From Paracoccus binzhouensis (GTDB lineage: Bacteria; Pseudomonadota; Alphaproteobacteria; Rhodobacterales; Rhodobacteraceae), in the NCBI RefSeq assembly GCF_016446475.1, contig NZ_JAEHFP010000001.1, positions 62,001 through 126,000 on the forward strand: 64,000 bases of DNA. Direction: 5' to 3'. Both the position numbers and the translations under genes were made by a program. Shown here piece by piece: positions 26,086 through 34,727 of this stretch. The notes beneath the pieces are model-generated. The model ran no database searches and was not told the DNA's origin. It worked only from the letters and a program-made list of their open reading frames with translations. Numbering within the stretch: the first letter of the stretch is position 1; each line of letters starts with the position of its first letter.

Positions 26086-28164
26086 TTACGCGCCCGGGTT
26101 CTTGTAGAGGCCGCGCCAGTCGATGGCCTTGGCGCCGAAGTCGAGGCGGCACTTGATCTCGACCCCATCGACGTCGAAGCCGTTGCGGGTCTCGATGTAG
26201 GCGCCCTGCTGACCCTCGAGATAGGCGTACTCGATGGTGTCGATCTGGTTCGGGCTGGCCGCCAGATACCAGGCGGTCTCGCTGGCGGCGTCGAGCCGGG
26301 GCTCGCTGATCGGCGCGAGGGTGCGGATCGACTGCGGCACCACGCTGGACGTCGCGGCGGGCACGAGGTTCTGGGCGACCAGCTGCTCGGCCTTCAGTTC
26401 GAGCGAGGCGGGCACGATCAGGAACGCGGGCCGAACGTTCAGCACCGTCTTCTTGTCGAGCCCGGTCTGCTTGGCCATGGCGGCACGGGCCGCGCCGACG
26501 CTGCTCACGTCGAGCGCCGCGCCGGTTCCCGCGAGGTTCTTGTGGGTGGTGTGGAACAGCGCGTTGCCGTCGGCCATCGCCGGGTTGGCGGTGATGATCC
26601 CCCAGACCACGTCCGACTCCAGCTGAGCGATGGAGTTTCCGTACATCGCCGGGATACGGGTGAAGGCGTCGAGATCGTCGTTGATCAGCGTCTGGCGGGT
26701 GATGGCGACCACCCGGCCATAGGTCTTGACCTTGTAGCTCTCCTTGCTCTCGCCGAGCGTGCCGCGCTTGAACTCGCCGCTCTCGCCGACTTCCAGCAGC
26801 TGCGGGGCCTCACCGAGCTGGGCCCGATGCATGGCCTTGAAGTCCGTCGCCAGCACCTGGCGGCAGAACAGCATGAAGGTGCGGGGATAGGCCTCGTAGG
26901 CCTGCCGCAGCGTCTTGTTGGTGACGGCCGACAGGATCTCGGGGAAGTCCGAGGTCGAATGCAGCGCGCGCGTCGCCACCTCGTCGCGCGACAGGCCGCG
27001 CGTGTTGACCCCGGCGTTGCCGAGGCTTTCGCGGGCCAGTTCCAGCAGGGTCATGCCGCGATACTGCCGGGCGGCGTCCTCCAGCTGGAACAGCGTCGGG
27101 CTGTAGCGGTGCAGGAGCGCGTTCGCCACCGCGTCGCGGCGGGTGATGTGTTCGTCCCGGCCGCCGAGGGTCACGGAGACATGGGGGAAGGTCCGGGTCT
27201 CGTCGGATTTGGCGGCGACCTGATCGAGGATCAGGCGGCGGGACTCGTCCACGCTGACGCCGCGCTTGACCAGATCCTCGGCGAAGCCGCGCTCGAGGTT
27301 CAGCCGCCCGGCCAGATCGTAGATGGTGGAGACGCGGTCTCGTTCGGCCTCTCGGGCGCGGGTCGCGACGACTTCGGTGTCGGGCGCGGGAGTTGCCTGC
27401 GTCTTCGGCTGGCTGCGCGTCTCACTTGCTTGGACCTTCGGTTCGCTGGCCGCGACGTTCGGTTCGGGCGCAGCCGCTTTCGGCTCGGTCATGGCGGTGT
27501 CCTCGGTTTCGACCGGCTCGGTCGGCTGGGTGTTGGCGGGGGTTGCGGCGTCGCTCGCCGGGGTCTGGGTCTTGTTCGTCATCGGGGTCGGTCCTTTCGT
27601 GCTTGAAGGGGCGTCCCGGCGGTGAAGGACGCAGTCGTGAAGGGGATGCTGGGCGCGGAAGCCCGCTGCTGGGTCGGCCCCGACCGCGACGGCGGAGACC
27701 TCGAAGGGCGTCCAGTCGACGGCGCGCCAGAGTTCGCGGGAGGCCTCGGGTTTCGAGACCTCGAAGCGGTGGACCTGGTAGCCGATGGAGACCGCGCGGA
27801 TGTGCCCAGCCTGGATGTCGCGCCAGATCGGCTCGACATCGGCGCGTTCGCTGATCCGCACCAGCGCGATGCCGCGGCCGTTCTCGATCCGCGCCGAACC
27901 CGGTACGACCGAGCCGATCACCGCGTCGAGCGTGTCGAGCTCGTGCACCTTCAGGAACGGCGCGCCCGCGTTCAGTCGGTCGAGGCGGACATGGGCGGGA
28001 TCGAGGCTCAGCTCCTCGTCATAGGGCTCGCCGAAGAAGGTCGCGCGGCGGACGCGGGCCCCGGCCGACCAGACCACCTCGACGGTGCGGCTGTCGGCAT
28101 CGGCCGTGTTCGGCGCAAGCTCCGCCGACCGGCGCATGGCCGGCAGTTCGATCATCGTGTCCAT
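26086..28164 (-). CDS. Prohead protease-major capsid protein fusion
   Basis: The 692-aa protein joins a protease to a capsid protein. Residues 1 to about 170 resemble the phage prohead protease family S78-like: FFGEPYDEELSLDPAHVRL, a probable catalytic His in KVHELDTLDAVIG, and a probable Ser in IRAVSIGYQVHR. Residues about 195-270 are a Pro/Thr/Glu/Ala-rich linker (scaffold-like). The rest is a Mu-like major capsid region (FTRIPAMYGNSIAQLESDVVWGI, NALFHTTHKNLAG). Self-cleavage would release the capsid subunit. The start at 28164 (MDTMIELPAMRR) is 5 bp from the portal stop. Confidence 0.88.
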   Translation of the reverse strand: MDTMIELPAMRRSAELAPNTADADSRTVEVVWSAGARVRRATFFGEPYDEELSLDPAHVRLDRLNAGAPFLKVHELDTLDAVIGSVVPGSARIENGRGIALVRISERADVEPIWRDIQAGHIRAVSIGYQVHRFEVSKPEASRELWRAVDWTPFEVSAVAVGADPAAGFRAQHPLHDCVLHRRDAPSSTKGPTPMTNKTQTPASDAATPANTQPTEPVETEDTAMTEPKAAAPEPNVAASEPKVQASETRSQPKTQATPAPDTEVVATRAREAERDRVSTIYDLAGRLNLERGFAEDLVKRGVSVDESRRLILDQVAAKSDETRTFPHVSVTLGGRDEHITRRDAVANALLHRYSPTLFQLEDAARQYRGMTLLELARESLGNAGVNTRGLSRDEVATRALHSTSDFPEILSAVTNKTLRQAYEAYPRTFMLFCRQVLATDFKAMHRAQLGEAPQLLEVGESGEFKRGTLGESKESYKVKTYGRVVAITRQTLINDDLDAFTRIPAMYGNSIAQLESDVVWGIITANPAMADGNALFHTTHKNLAGTGAALDVSSVGAARAAMAKQTGLDKKTVLNVRPAFLIVPASLELKAEQLVAQNLVPAATSSVVPQSIRTLAPISEPRLDAASETAWYLAASPNQIDTIEYAYLEGQQGAYIETRNGFDVDGVEIKCRLDFGAKAIDWRGLYKNPGA

Positions 28165-28169
28165 GAAGG

Positions 28170-29729
28170 TCAGTCCTGTTGGTCGGCCTGCGCCGGATTG
28201 GTTTCCGCGTCGGCGGAGGGATCGTTGGCGTTGGTGTCGTCGGCAGCGGTATCGGTCGCCGGATCGCCGGTCTGCGCGCTGCCGGTCTTGGTGACGCGGC
28301 GAGGGTCGCTGTCGAGGACCAACCCCAGCGCGTCGAGCTTGGCGTTGGTCGCCGCGATCTCGGCCAGCACGGCGTCGGGGTTGCGGCCCTGCCGGGCGAT
28401 CACCTCGGCCAGCGTCATGGTGCCCGAGCGGATGGACAGCAGGTTCGCCATCGCGTCCTTCTGCGGATCGACCGCCTCGAACTTCGGCGGCGACCATTCC
28501 ACAGGCACGATCGGCGACGGGATCTGCCCCGCCGCCCATGCGGCTTCCGTGAACCACCGCCACACCGGGGCGCAGAACATCGGGATGAACAGCTGCCATT
28601 GGACGGCGTCGATCTGGCGGCGGAACTCCACGAGACCCGCCCGGATCGAGGAGTAGTTCACTTGGGACAGGTCCCCCGTCAGCAGCTCGTAGGGCACGCG
28701 GAAGCCTGCCGAGATCGTGTGCAGGCTCGCGCGCTTGTATTCGCCGTAGCCGCCGGTGGCCGACGGCTGGTTGAAGCGGATGTCCTTGCCGCCGCGGGCA
28801 TAGGCGATCAGCCCCGGCTCGAACTGTTCCACCCGGTTGCCATCGGCGTCGACTACCGTGGGCGCGATACCCTGCTGCGCCTCGTCGTCGCCGAAGACGA
28901 TGGCGGTGACGCAGGCCTCGGTCTTCTTGCGAACCAGTTCGGCCACTTCATAGTCGTCGAGATCACGCAACGACCGGATCACCGGCGCGCCCCAGGGGAC
29001 GCCGCGCGCTTGCGTGCGCTGCTTCTCGTAGACATGGGCGATCTCGGTCGCGGGGACCGGGCGGCTCTGCAACCCGTTCTGCAAGGCCCCGTAGGCGTCG
29101 CCCGGATGCTCGGCATGCAGCCAGTAAGCCCGGCGCTTCCCGACCGGGTCGAACTCGATCCCCTGCACGAGGCGCCCTGCGCCGAGGGCTCCGGACTTGG
29201 TGGCGTCGAGGAAGTCGGCTTCCAGCACCTGCAATTGCAGCGGCACCGGCAGGCCGTCGCTCGCGCGCCGCAGGCGGCGGCGCACCAGAACCTCGCCCGC
29301 CTCGACCATCTCCCGGCAGATCAGCGTCTGCAGGCCATAGAAGTCAAGCTGGCCATCGGCGTCGCAGTCCGCCGTCCAGCGTTCGAAGAGCGCATCGACC
29401 TTCCGGTCCAGCTTGTCGTCGCCGCTGGCGGCGCGCGGCATGATGCCCGCGCCGATGATGTTGTTCACCAGCACCGCCACAGCCTTCGCCGCGTGCGGGT
29501 TGTTGCGCACCAGATCGCGCATTCGGTCGCGCAGCAGCGCCCCGGCAACGCCGATCTCGGTGTCGGCGGAGGATCCCGGCGCGCGCCAGCCCTCGGTCCG
29601 CCGCCCGCGCGCCGCGCCGTCATAGCCCCGCGTCAGGGTCTCGAACGCCTGACGCGCCATCACGCGGCGGGCGGCCATGCGCGGCGCCACCGTGGCGATG
29701 GCGTGATCGAACCAGGTCGCCGACATCAT
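28170..29729 (-). CDS. Portal protein, lambda family
   Basis: The 519-aa protein carries lambda-portal features: LVRNNPHAAKAVAVLVNNIIGAG, LQVLEADFLD, HAEHPGDAYG and YSSIRAGLVEFRRQIDAVQW. The ATG at 29729 overlaps the gpW stop by 4 bp; a second ATG follows directly. The C-terminal 50 residues are Asp/Ala/Thr-rich and disordered. It forms the dodecameric DNA entry ring at one capsid vertex. Confidence 0.92.
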   Translation of the reverse strand: MMSATWFDHAIATVAPRMAARRVMARQAFETLTRGYDGAARGRRTEGWRAPGSSADTEIGVAGALLRDRMRDLVRNNPHAAKAVAVLVNNIIGAGIMPRAASGDDKLDRKVDALFERWTADCDADGQLDFYGLQTLICREMVEAGEVLVRRRLRRASDGLPVPLQLQVLEADFLDATKSGALGAGRLVQGIEFDPVGKRRAYWLHAEHPGDAYGALQNGLQSRPVPATEIAHVYEKQRTQARGVPWGAPVIRSLRDLDDYEVAELVRKKTEACVTAIVFGDDEAQQGIAPTVVDADGNRVEQFEPGLIAYARGGKDIRFNQPSATGGYGEYKRASLHTISAGFRVPYELLTGDLSQVNYSSIRAGLVEFRRQIDAVQWQLFIPMFCAPVWRWFTEAAWAAGQIPSPIVPVEWSPPKFEAVDPQKDAMANLLSIRSGTMTLAEVIARQGRNPDAVLAEIAATNAKLDALGLVLDSDPRRVTKTGSAQTGDPATDTAADDTNANDPSADAETNPAQADQQD

Positions 29730-29935
29730 CGATCCCCGCGCGAGAAGCCCGCCAGCCCCGCCACCGGCAGCGGTCGGCTGACGCCCGCGATGGCGCGCTC
29801 GATGGTCCGGATGCGGGCCAGCAGATCCTCGGCCGAACCGTAATCCACCGACTTGCCGTCGTAGCTGACCCGGGTCGTGCCGCTGGCATAGGCCCTGCGC
29901 AACGCCGAGAGCTCGGTTTCCGTCCAGTCGGTCAT
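29726..29935 (-). CDS. gpW-like head-tail joining protein
   Basis: The 69-aa protein MTDWTETELSALRRAYASGTTRVSYDGKSVDYGSAEDLLARIRTIERAIAG (split here by helix and hairpin) matches the small gpW fold: helix, beta-hairpin and helix. The location between terminase and portal is the lambda position of W. It starts 2 bp after the terminase stop. Confidence 0.85.
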   Translation of the reverse strand: MTDWTETELSALRRAYASGTTRVSYDGKSVDYGSAEDLLARIRTIERAIAGVSRPLPVAGLAGFSRGDR

Positions 29936-29937
29936 GT

Positions 29938-31941
29938 TCAAAACCATCCTCCACGCCGCCCGAACCAGTCGGAGCGGCGCTTGCCTTGCGGGGCCTGTCC
30001 CGGCCGGTTGATCTGTCCGGCGGGATCGGTGTCGGTGGGGGCCGCCCCGAGCTGATCCTCGAGGTCGCGCCATTTCGCCTCAGACCAGCGGTCCGCGCCC
30101 GCGATCCAGGCGGCGGCGCGGGCATAGACCCGGCAATCCAGCGCCTCGTTGCGCTCGCGGAGCTTCTGCCATTCGAGCCGGGCAAAGCCGCGTTTCGTAC
30201 GCACCGTCACCAACTGCTCGGCCACGAACTGCTTCAGCCATTCGTTCTCGACCCAGTGCGGCAGGTGCACCGAGCCGGGCGGGAACGCCGCCCCGTCTGC
30301 CGTGTCTTCCTCGGTCGGCCGCGCCAGCCGCAGGAAGCGGTAGGTCTCGGCCTTGAAGGTCGACACCGCCACGGTCCAGAGCCGGGCTCCGCGACGCAGG
30401 CGTTTGCCGCCCTCGGTCGCGTCGACGAAGGTCGGGCCCGAGACCGGGCTCGAGCGGTTGAACCCCTCGACCCCCTTCACCGGCGACACCTGCGCGAAGC
30501 CTTGCGCCCGCGACCAGGAATAGACCGCCGGGGCCTCGTAGCCGGTGTCGATGGCCAGCCGCGCGATCCGAAGATGCGCGTTGCGCTCGTGCGGCCAGGA
30601 CCGGTCCAGCAGCGAGGTAAGTTCCGACCAGGCGTCATGCCGATCCGGCCCGCCCTCGATTACGACGTGATCGACGAGCCAGCTTTCGAGCCCGCGGCCC
30701 CAGGCCCAGACATCGACCTCGATCCGGTCCTTCTGCACATCGGCCCCGGCGGTTAGGAACAACCCGCCAGCTGGCACCGTGCCGGATGTCCAGCGCTCGC
30801 GGCGGTCGTAGAGCCGCTGCCAGTCTGGAGCCTCGCCGGTCTCGACCCATGTCTCGCCGAGGATCGTGTTGCGGAACGCCTTGATCGCCTCGTCGGACCC
30901 CTGCGCCGCGTCCCATGCCCGCACGATCCGCTCCCAGCTCAGCCAGCCGATCGGCGAGTAGAGCGCCGAGAGGTGATACCCGACCGTGGTCGGATCGGCG
31001 GCCGTGGCGGTCGCCCGCCATTCGCCGCCCTCCAGCATCGCCGTCTTGTGGTGTTCGGCGATGGGCGTCTCGCAGCCCTCGCAGTGATACTCCGCCGTCT
31101 CCGGACGGCCCTTCTGCCAGCGCAGCCGGTCGAACTTCAGCCACTGCATCGCGCCGCAATGCGGGCATGGCACGAAGAACCTTCGCTGGTCGGACGCCTC
31201 GAACTCGCGCTCGATGCGCGACAGCCCCCGGATGGTGGGCGTGGACACAAGGAACACCTTGCGCCGGTGGGCGAAGGTCAGCGACCGCGCCTCGGCCAAC
31301 GTGACCGGGTCGCCTTCCTCGTCAGCGGACGCGGGATAGGCGTCGACCTCGTCGAGGAAGATGTACCGCGCGGGCGTCGAGCGCAGCCCGACCGCCGAGT
31401 TCGCGCCTGTCATGATCAGGATGCCGCCCGCGAATTCCTTGGACAGCATCGTGTTGCCCGCATCGCGGGAGCGCGCGGGTTTCACCCGCTCCCGCAGCTC
31501 GGGGCTCTCGTCGATCAGCGGGTCGATCCGCTGGCGCGAGTTGCGCTTGGCCAGTTCCACCGTCGGCTGGACCGCGAGCATCGGGCCCGGCGCCTGGTGG
31601 ATGGCGAAGCCGATCCAGTTGTTCCCGGCCTCGGTCGCGCCGACCTGCGCGGCCTTCATGAACACGATCCGCTGGGTCGGATCGCCGGGCGACAGCCGGT
31701 CCATGATCTCGCGCATGTAGGGCGTGCGCACCGTGCGATATCGTCCGGGCTCGGCCGATGCGCGGCCCGAGAGCATCCGGTGCCGGTCCGCCCATTCCGA
31801 AACGGTCAGGTCCGGGTCGGGCCGCAGCCCGTTGCCCCAGGCGCGCAGGATCTCGCCCGCGCCGTCGAAGTCCGTCAGGCTATCATCGTCACCGGAAGTC
31901 GGGCCGGACCTCGGCGAGTTCGTCGAGGTGGGCGCGTACAT
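29938..31941 (-). CDS. Terminase large subunit, GpA family
   Basis: The protein is about 667 aa. It has the GpA-type ATPase region with RIVFMKAAQVGATEAGNNW (Walker-A-like) and YIFLDEVDAYP (Walker B), and STPTIRGLSRIEREFEASD. A zinc-binding set follows (PCPHCG, CEGCETP). The nuclease region includes LTAGADVQKDRIEVDVWAW and LAIDTGYEA. It packages DNA and cuts concatemers. The start is uncertain: ATG at 31941 overlaps the small subunit gene by 53 bp, and there is no ATG in frame nearer. Confidence 0.92.
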   Translation of the reverse strand: MYAPTSTNSPRSGPTSGDDDSLTDFDGAGEILRAWGNGLRPDPDLTVSEWADRHRMLSGRASAEPGRYRTVRTPYMREIMDRLSPGDPTQRIVFMKAAQVGATEAGNNWIGFAIHQAPGPMLAVQPTVELAKRNSRQRIDPLIDESPELRERVKPARSRDAGNTMLSKEFAGGILIMTGANSAVGLRSTPARYIFLDEVDAYPASADEEGDPVTLAEARSLTFAHRRKVFLVSTPTIRGLSRIEREFEASDQRRFFVPCPHCGAMQWLKFDRLRWQKGRPETAEYHCEGCETPIAEHHKTAMLEGGEWRATATAADPTTVGYHLSALYSPIGWLSWERIVRAWDAAQGSDEAIKAFRNTILGETWVETGEAPDWQRLYDRRERWTSGTVPAGGLFLTAGADVQKDRIEVDVWAWGRGLESWLVDHVVIEGGPDRHDAWSELTSLLDRSWPHERNAHLRIARLAIDTGYEAPAVYSWSRAQGFAQVSPVKGVEGFNRSSPVSGPTFVDATEGGKRLRRGARLWTVAVSTFKAETYRFLRLARPTEEDTADGAAFPPGSVHLPHWVENEWLKQFVAEQLVTVRTKRGFARLEWQKLRERNEALDCRVYARAAAWIAGADRWSEAKWRDLEDQLGAAPTDTDPAGQINRPGQAPQGKRRSDWFGRRGGWF

Positions 31942-32449
31942 GTTTCTCCAGGACCTTCTGCATCGCGGCAGGCTCGACACCGAGCTCGGCCGCCATCAGC
32001 GCCGCCGCACGCGCGGGCCACGTCACCCATGCGTCCCGTTCCTCCCGCGCCAGCCGGAACACCAGCGCCAGCGCGCGGGCCCGCTCGATCAACTCTCCCT
32101 TCAGCTTCTGCAGACGGATGCGCCGCTCCTGCGCTTTCAGCACCTCGTTCGCGGTCTTCGCCTGCAGGAAGGTCGTGCCGCCGCCGACCGCCGGGACCGC
32201 CAGCCCCTGTTCGCGGAGCGTGTCTCCGACCGCGGCCACCGCCGCCTCGGGGACCGGCTTCAGCTTCGGCGCTGGCGGCTTGCGGGTCTTTGACGGGTCC
32301 GTCGTCTCGGAACGCCTCGCGTCGCTGGCAGCTGCGTTGATGCTGCCGTCGGGATAAAGGACCAGCCGCTCGGCCGTCTTCGCTTTCTGGATCGCGCCAC
32401 GCGACAACCCGACATGCGCGGCGTACTGGCGCTCGCTCATGCCCTGCAT
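31889..32449 (-). CDS. Terminase small subunit-like protein
   Basis: The 186-aa protein MQGMSERQYAAHVGLSRGAIQKAKTAERLV has an N-terminal DNA-binding helix-turn-helix like lambda Nu1. A Pro/Lys linker and a helical C-terminus (FLQAKTANEVLKAQERRIRLQKLKGELIERARAL, in part) follow. It is directly upstream of and overlaps the large subunit gene. It should recognise the packaging site. It is the first gene of the late minus-strand block, facing a divergent plus-strand pair. Confidence 0.82.
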   Translation of the reverse strand: MQGMSERQYAAHVGLSRGAIQKAKTAERLVLYPDGSINAAASDARRSETTDPSKTRKPPAPKLKPVPEAAVAAVGDTLREQGLAVPAVGGGTTFLQAKTANEVLKAQERRIRLQKLKGELIERARALALVFRLAREERDAWVTWPARAAALMAAELGVEPAAMQKVLEKHVRAHLDELAEVRPDFR

Positions 32450-32479
32450 CGACGGCTCCGATTGTCATTCAGATTCATG

Positions 32480-32500
32480 CGCTTATCGAGTTGATAAGCG
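32480..32500. promoter_or_regulatory. 8-bp inverted repeat in divergent late/plus promoter region
   Basis: CGCTTATC-GAGTT-GATAAGCG is a perfect inverted repeat lying 31 bp upstream of the terminase small-subunit ATG and 60 bp upstream of the divergent plus-strand gene. It is a good operator candidate for the late-gene switch. Confidence 0.5.
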
Positions 32501-32560
32501 TCGCGGACAGAGGGAACGTGTCTCCAGAAGGACGATGCAACTCACCACGGAGCCAGCCCG

Positions 32561-32785
32561 ATGACCCGCCGCGCGACCGACAACACGAAAGCCCTCGACG
32601 CCTTCATCGCCGCGAAGACCGAGATCGACGCAATGCTGGAACGCCTCGCCGCCCTCAGCGCGGACCATTTCGAGACCAGCCCCGACGAGATCAACTGGGG
32701 CCATGTCGGCACCCTGAACCACTACCGCGCCAAGCTGCGCGAGATCACCGACATGGCCTTCAGCGAAGGCGAACACGCCGAGTGA
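32561..32785 (+). CDS. Conserved 74-aa phage protein, unknown
   Basis: MTRRATDNTKALDAFIAAKTEIDAMLERL continues with DEINWGHVGTLNHYRAKLREITDMAF and ends GEHAE. It is acidic and helical. Similar small proteins precede DUF3489 genes in this phage group, from memory. The plus strand orientation opposes the surrounding operons. An inverted repeat GCCCGCC-GACT-GGCGGGC (32806-32823) separates it from the next gene. Function unknown. Confidence 0.75.
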   Translation: MTRRATDNTKALDAFIAAKTEIDAMLERLAALSADHFETSPDEINWGHVGTLNHYRAKLREITDMAFSEGEHAE

Positions 32786-32875
32786 GACGACCCGCTCCCG
32801 GTCCCGCCCGCCGACTGGCGGGCTCGGCCTCGTAGAAGGGCCCGCATTCCGCGCGCCCCGATACGGGAGACGACG

Positions 32876-33448
32876 ATGACCCAGCTTTCCGACACTCAAG
32901 CCATCATCCTCAGTGCCGCCGCACAGCGCGAGGACCGCATCGCCTTGCCGCTGCCCGAGAGCCTGCGGGGTGGCGCCGCCGCCAAGGTGATCAGCGCGAT
33001 GCTCACCAAGGGCTTCCTCGAAGAGGTCGACACTGATCTGCGCAAGGGTGAGTCCGTCTGGCGCGAGACCGGCGACGGCCATGGCGTCACGCTGGTCGCC
33101 ACCGACGCAGGCCTCGCCGCAATCGGAATCGAGCCCGAGGACGCGGACACCGCGCCTGCGGGGGCGACGGACGCGCCGACCGAAGAGCCGGCGCCGGACA
33201 CCCCCACCGGACCCGAAGCCGCGCCCAAGGCGCGCGCACCGCGCGAGGGCACCAAGCAGGCCACCCTGATTGCCATGCTGCGCGCGCCGGATGGCGCGAC
33301 CATCGACGAGATTTCCGCCGCCCTGCAGTGGAGGCCTCACACGACGAGGGGCGCGATGGCCGGGGCGCTGAAGAAAAAGCTGGGGCTCGAAGTCACCTCC
33401 GAGAAGGTCGAGGGGCGCGGACGGGTCTACAAGTTGCCCGCCGCTTGA
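32876..33448 (+). CDS. DUF3489 domain protein
   Basis: The 190-aa protein starts MTQLSDTQAIILSAAAQREDRIALPLPESLRGGAA, with a winged-helix-like N-terminal repeat region. A Pro/Ala/Glu-rich linker (about residues 95-125) follows. The C-terminal DUF3489 domain holds TKQATLIAMLRAPDGATIDEISAALQWRPHTTRGAM and GRGRVYKLP. Both ends look like small DNA-binding folds, so a regulator is likely. DUF3489 genes often sit next to DUF2924 and serine recombinase genes; here those are 15 kb away. Confidence 0.85.
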   Translation: MTQLSDTQAIILSAAAQREDRIALPLPESLRGGAAAKVISAMLTKGFLEEVDTDLRKGESVWRETGDGHGVTLVATDAGLAAIGIEPEDADTAPAGATDAPTEEPAPDTPTGPEAAPKARAPREGTKQATLIAMLRAPDGATIDEISAALQWRPHTTRGAMAGALKKKLGLEVTSEKVEGRGRVYKLPAA

Positions 33449-33467
33449 CGCACGCGGACCCGATGAG

Positions 33468-33498
33468 AAAACGACCGCCGTCCCTCGGGGTCGGCGGT
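33468..33498 (-). terminator. Terminator of the methyltransferase/early transcript
   Basis: ACCGCCG-T-CCC-tcg-GGG-T-CGGCGGT forms a long GC stem with one mismatch. On the minus strand it is followed by CGTTTTC. It lies 3 bp after the DUF7220 stop, so it would end the minus-strand early operon and separate it from late genes. It also follows DUF3489 on the plus strand, but without a T-run. Confidence 0.65.
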
Positions 33499-33501
33499 TG
33501 C

Positions 33502-33726
33502 TCATCTGGCGCTCCGCATCCGGATCGCCTCGAACAGACGCCGCAGCAGGAACCCACGTGCCAGAGAGATGCCGACGAACGCAAGGCCGATGGTCAGATG
33601 CTCACCTAGGCCGGTCTCGATCCCGAACCACGGGAACACGACGATCTGCGTGGCGATGGCCAGCACATAGCCGATCACGACATTCGTCACGGATTCGGCC
33701 AAGGACATCAGGCGGCTCTGCTGCAT
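33502..33726 (-). CDS. Small membrane protein (DUF7220-type)
   Basis: The 74-aa protein MQQSRLMSLAESVTNVVIGYVLAIATQIVVFPWFGIE has two membrane helices (about residues 12-32 and 41-58) and a basic C-terminus RLFEAIRMRSAR. I recall this pattern as a conserved phage membrane protein, DUF7220. The start overlaps the C5-methyltransferase gene by 19 bp. Its role is unknown; superinfection exclusion is one possibility. Confidence 0.7.
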   Translation of the reverse strand: MQQSRLMSLAESVTNVVIGYVLAIATQIVVFPWFGIETGLGEHLTIGLAFVGISLARGFLLRRLFEAIRMRSAR

Positions 33727-34727
33727 CGCAATCCCTCCGACAGGCATTCCAGAAAGGCCGTCACGAACTCCGCCGCGAGCGGCGGCACGATCGCATTGCC
33801 GTAGCCCCTGAGCAGCCCCATGCGGCCGGGTATCCCATCAGCCAGCGGGAATGTTCCGGGCTCAACCGGTCGCCAGCGTCCGTCCCGGCAGCGGAGCCAG
33901 TCAGGGTCTCGCCAGACGCCGTCCGTCGCGCCGGCCCCGGCGGGATTGACGAGGGGTCCGTCCAGGTCAACAACTTCACCGTCCTGCGGCTGGCATCGGT
34001 GTTGCCGGCCGCGTTGTAGCGCTCCGTAGCCGGTGTCCCTGCCATCGGTGTCGGCCAGCCTGCCAGCCAGACCTGCCTCCCCAGCAGCGCGTTGATCGGC
34101 ACCGCCGGACATTCCGATCCGTCCTTGTGGTCCCGCGCCGAGGCCGTGGCCCAGCCAGCTATCGCCGGGTTCCATTGCGACGGCGCCGAAGAACAGCCGC
34201 TGGCGGATATGCGGGGCGCCGATGCACGCAGCCGGCAGATCGGCCGCCGCGACGGCGTAAGATGCCGCTTCCAAGTCAGTCGCCAGAGCGTCGAACCACG
34301 CCCAGTCAGCCGTGCCCTCAGCCGCTGTTCCAGCCGTTCGGCCAGATGGGCCGAGCACCGCCGCGCTGGCGACCTGCTCGCCGAAGACGAGGTCCGGACG
34401 GCAGGCGGCAACGAGGCGCAGGAATGCGGGTGCGAGGTGGCGGTCATCGTTCTGTCCCTTGCGCTGCCCGGCCTGGCTGAACGGCTGGCAGGGCGGCGAT
34501 CCGGTCCAGACCGGCCGGTCCTCGGCCACGCCGGCAAGGCGCAGCGCATGGGGCCAGCCGCCGATCCCGGCGAAGAAATGGCATTGCGTAAAACCCCGCA
34601 GGTCGGACGGCTCCACGTCGAGAATGGATCGTTCGTCCACCTCGCCAGCCGGAAGGTGGCCGGCGGCGATGAGGTCCCGCAGCCAGGCGCAGGCGGCGGG
34701 GTCGGAATCGTTGTAATAGACGGCCAT
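33708..34727 (-). CDS. C5-cytosine DNA methyltransferase
   Basis: The 339-aa protein has Dcm-type motifs: FFAGIGGWPHALRLAG (motif I), GSPPCQPFS with catalytic Cys80 (motif IV), FGEQVAS in place of ENV (motif VI), and GAPHIRQRLFFGA (motif VIII). The C-terminal GYGNAIVPPLAAEF is motif X. No cognate restriction gene is nearby, so it is an orphan enzyme that probably protects phage DNA. The start shares one base with the stop of the next methyltransferase (TGATG). Confidence 0.92.
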   Translation of the reverse strand: MAVYYNDSDPAACAWLRDLIAAGHLPAGEVDERSILDVEPSDLRGFTQCHFFAGIGGWPHALRLAGVAEDRPVWTGSPPCQPFSQAGQRKGQNDDRHLAPAFLRLVAACRPDLVFGEQVASAAVLGPSGRTAGTAAEGTADWAWFDALATDLEAASYAVAAADLPAACIGAPHIRQRLFFGAVAMEPGDSWLGHGLGAGPQGRIGMSGGADQRAAGEAGLAGRLADTDGRDTGYGALQRGRQHRCQPQDGEVVDLDGPLVNPAGAGATDGVWRDPDWLRCRDGRWRPVEPGTFPLADGIPGRMGLLRGYGNAIVPPLAAEFVTAFLECLSEGLRCSRAA

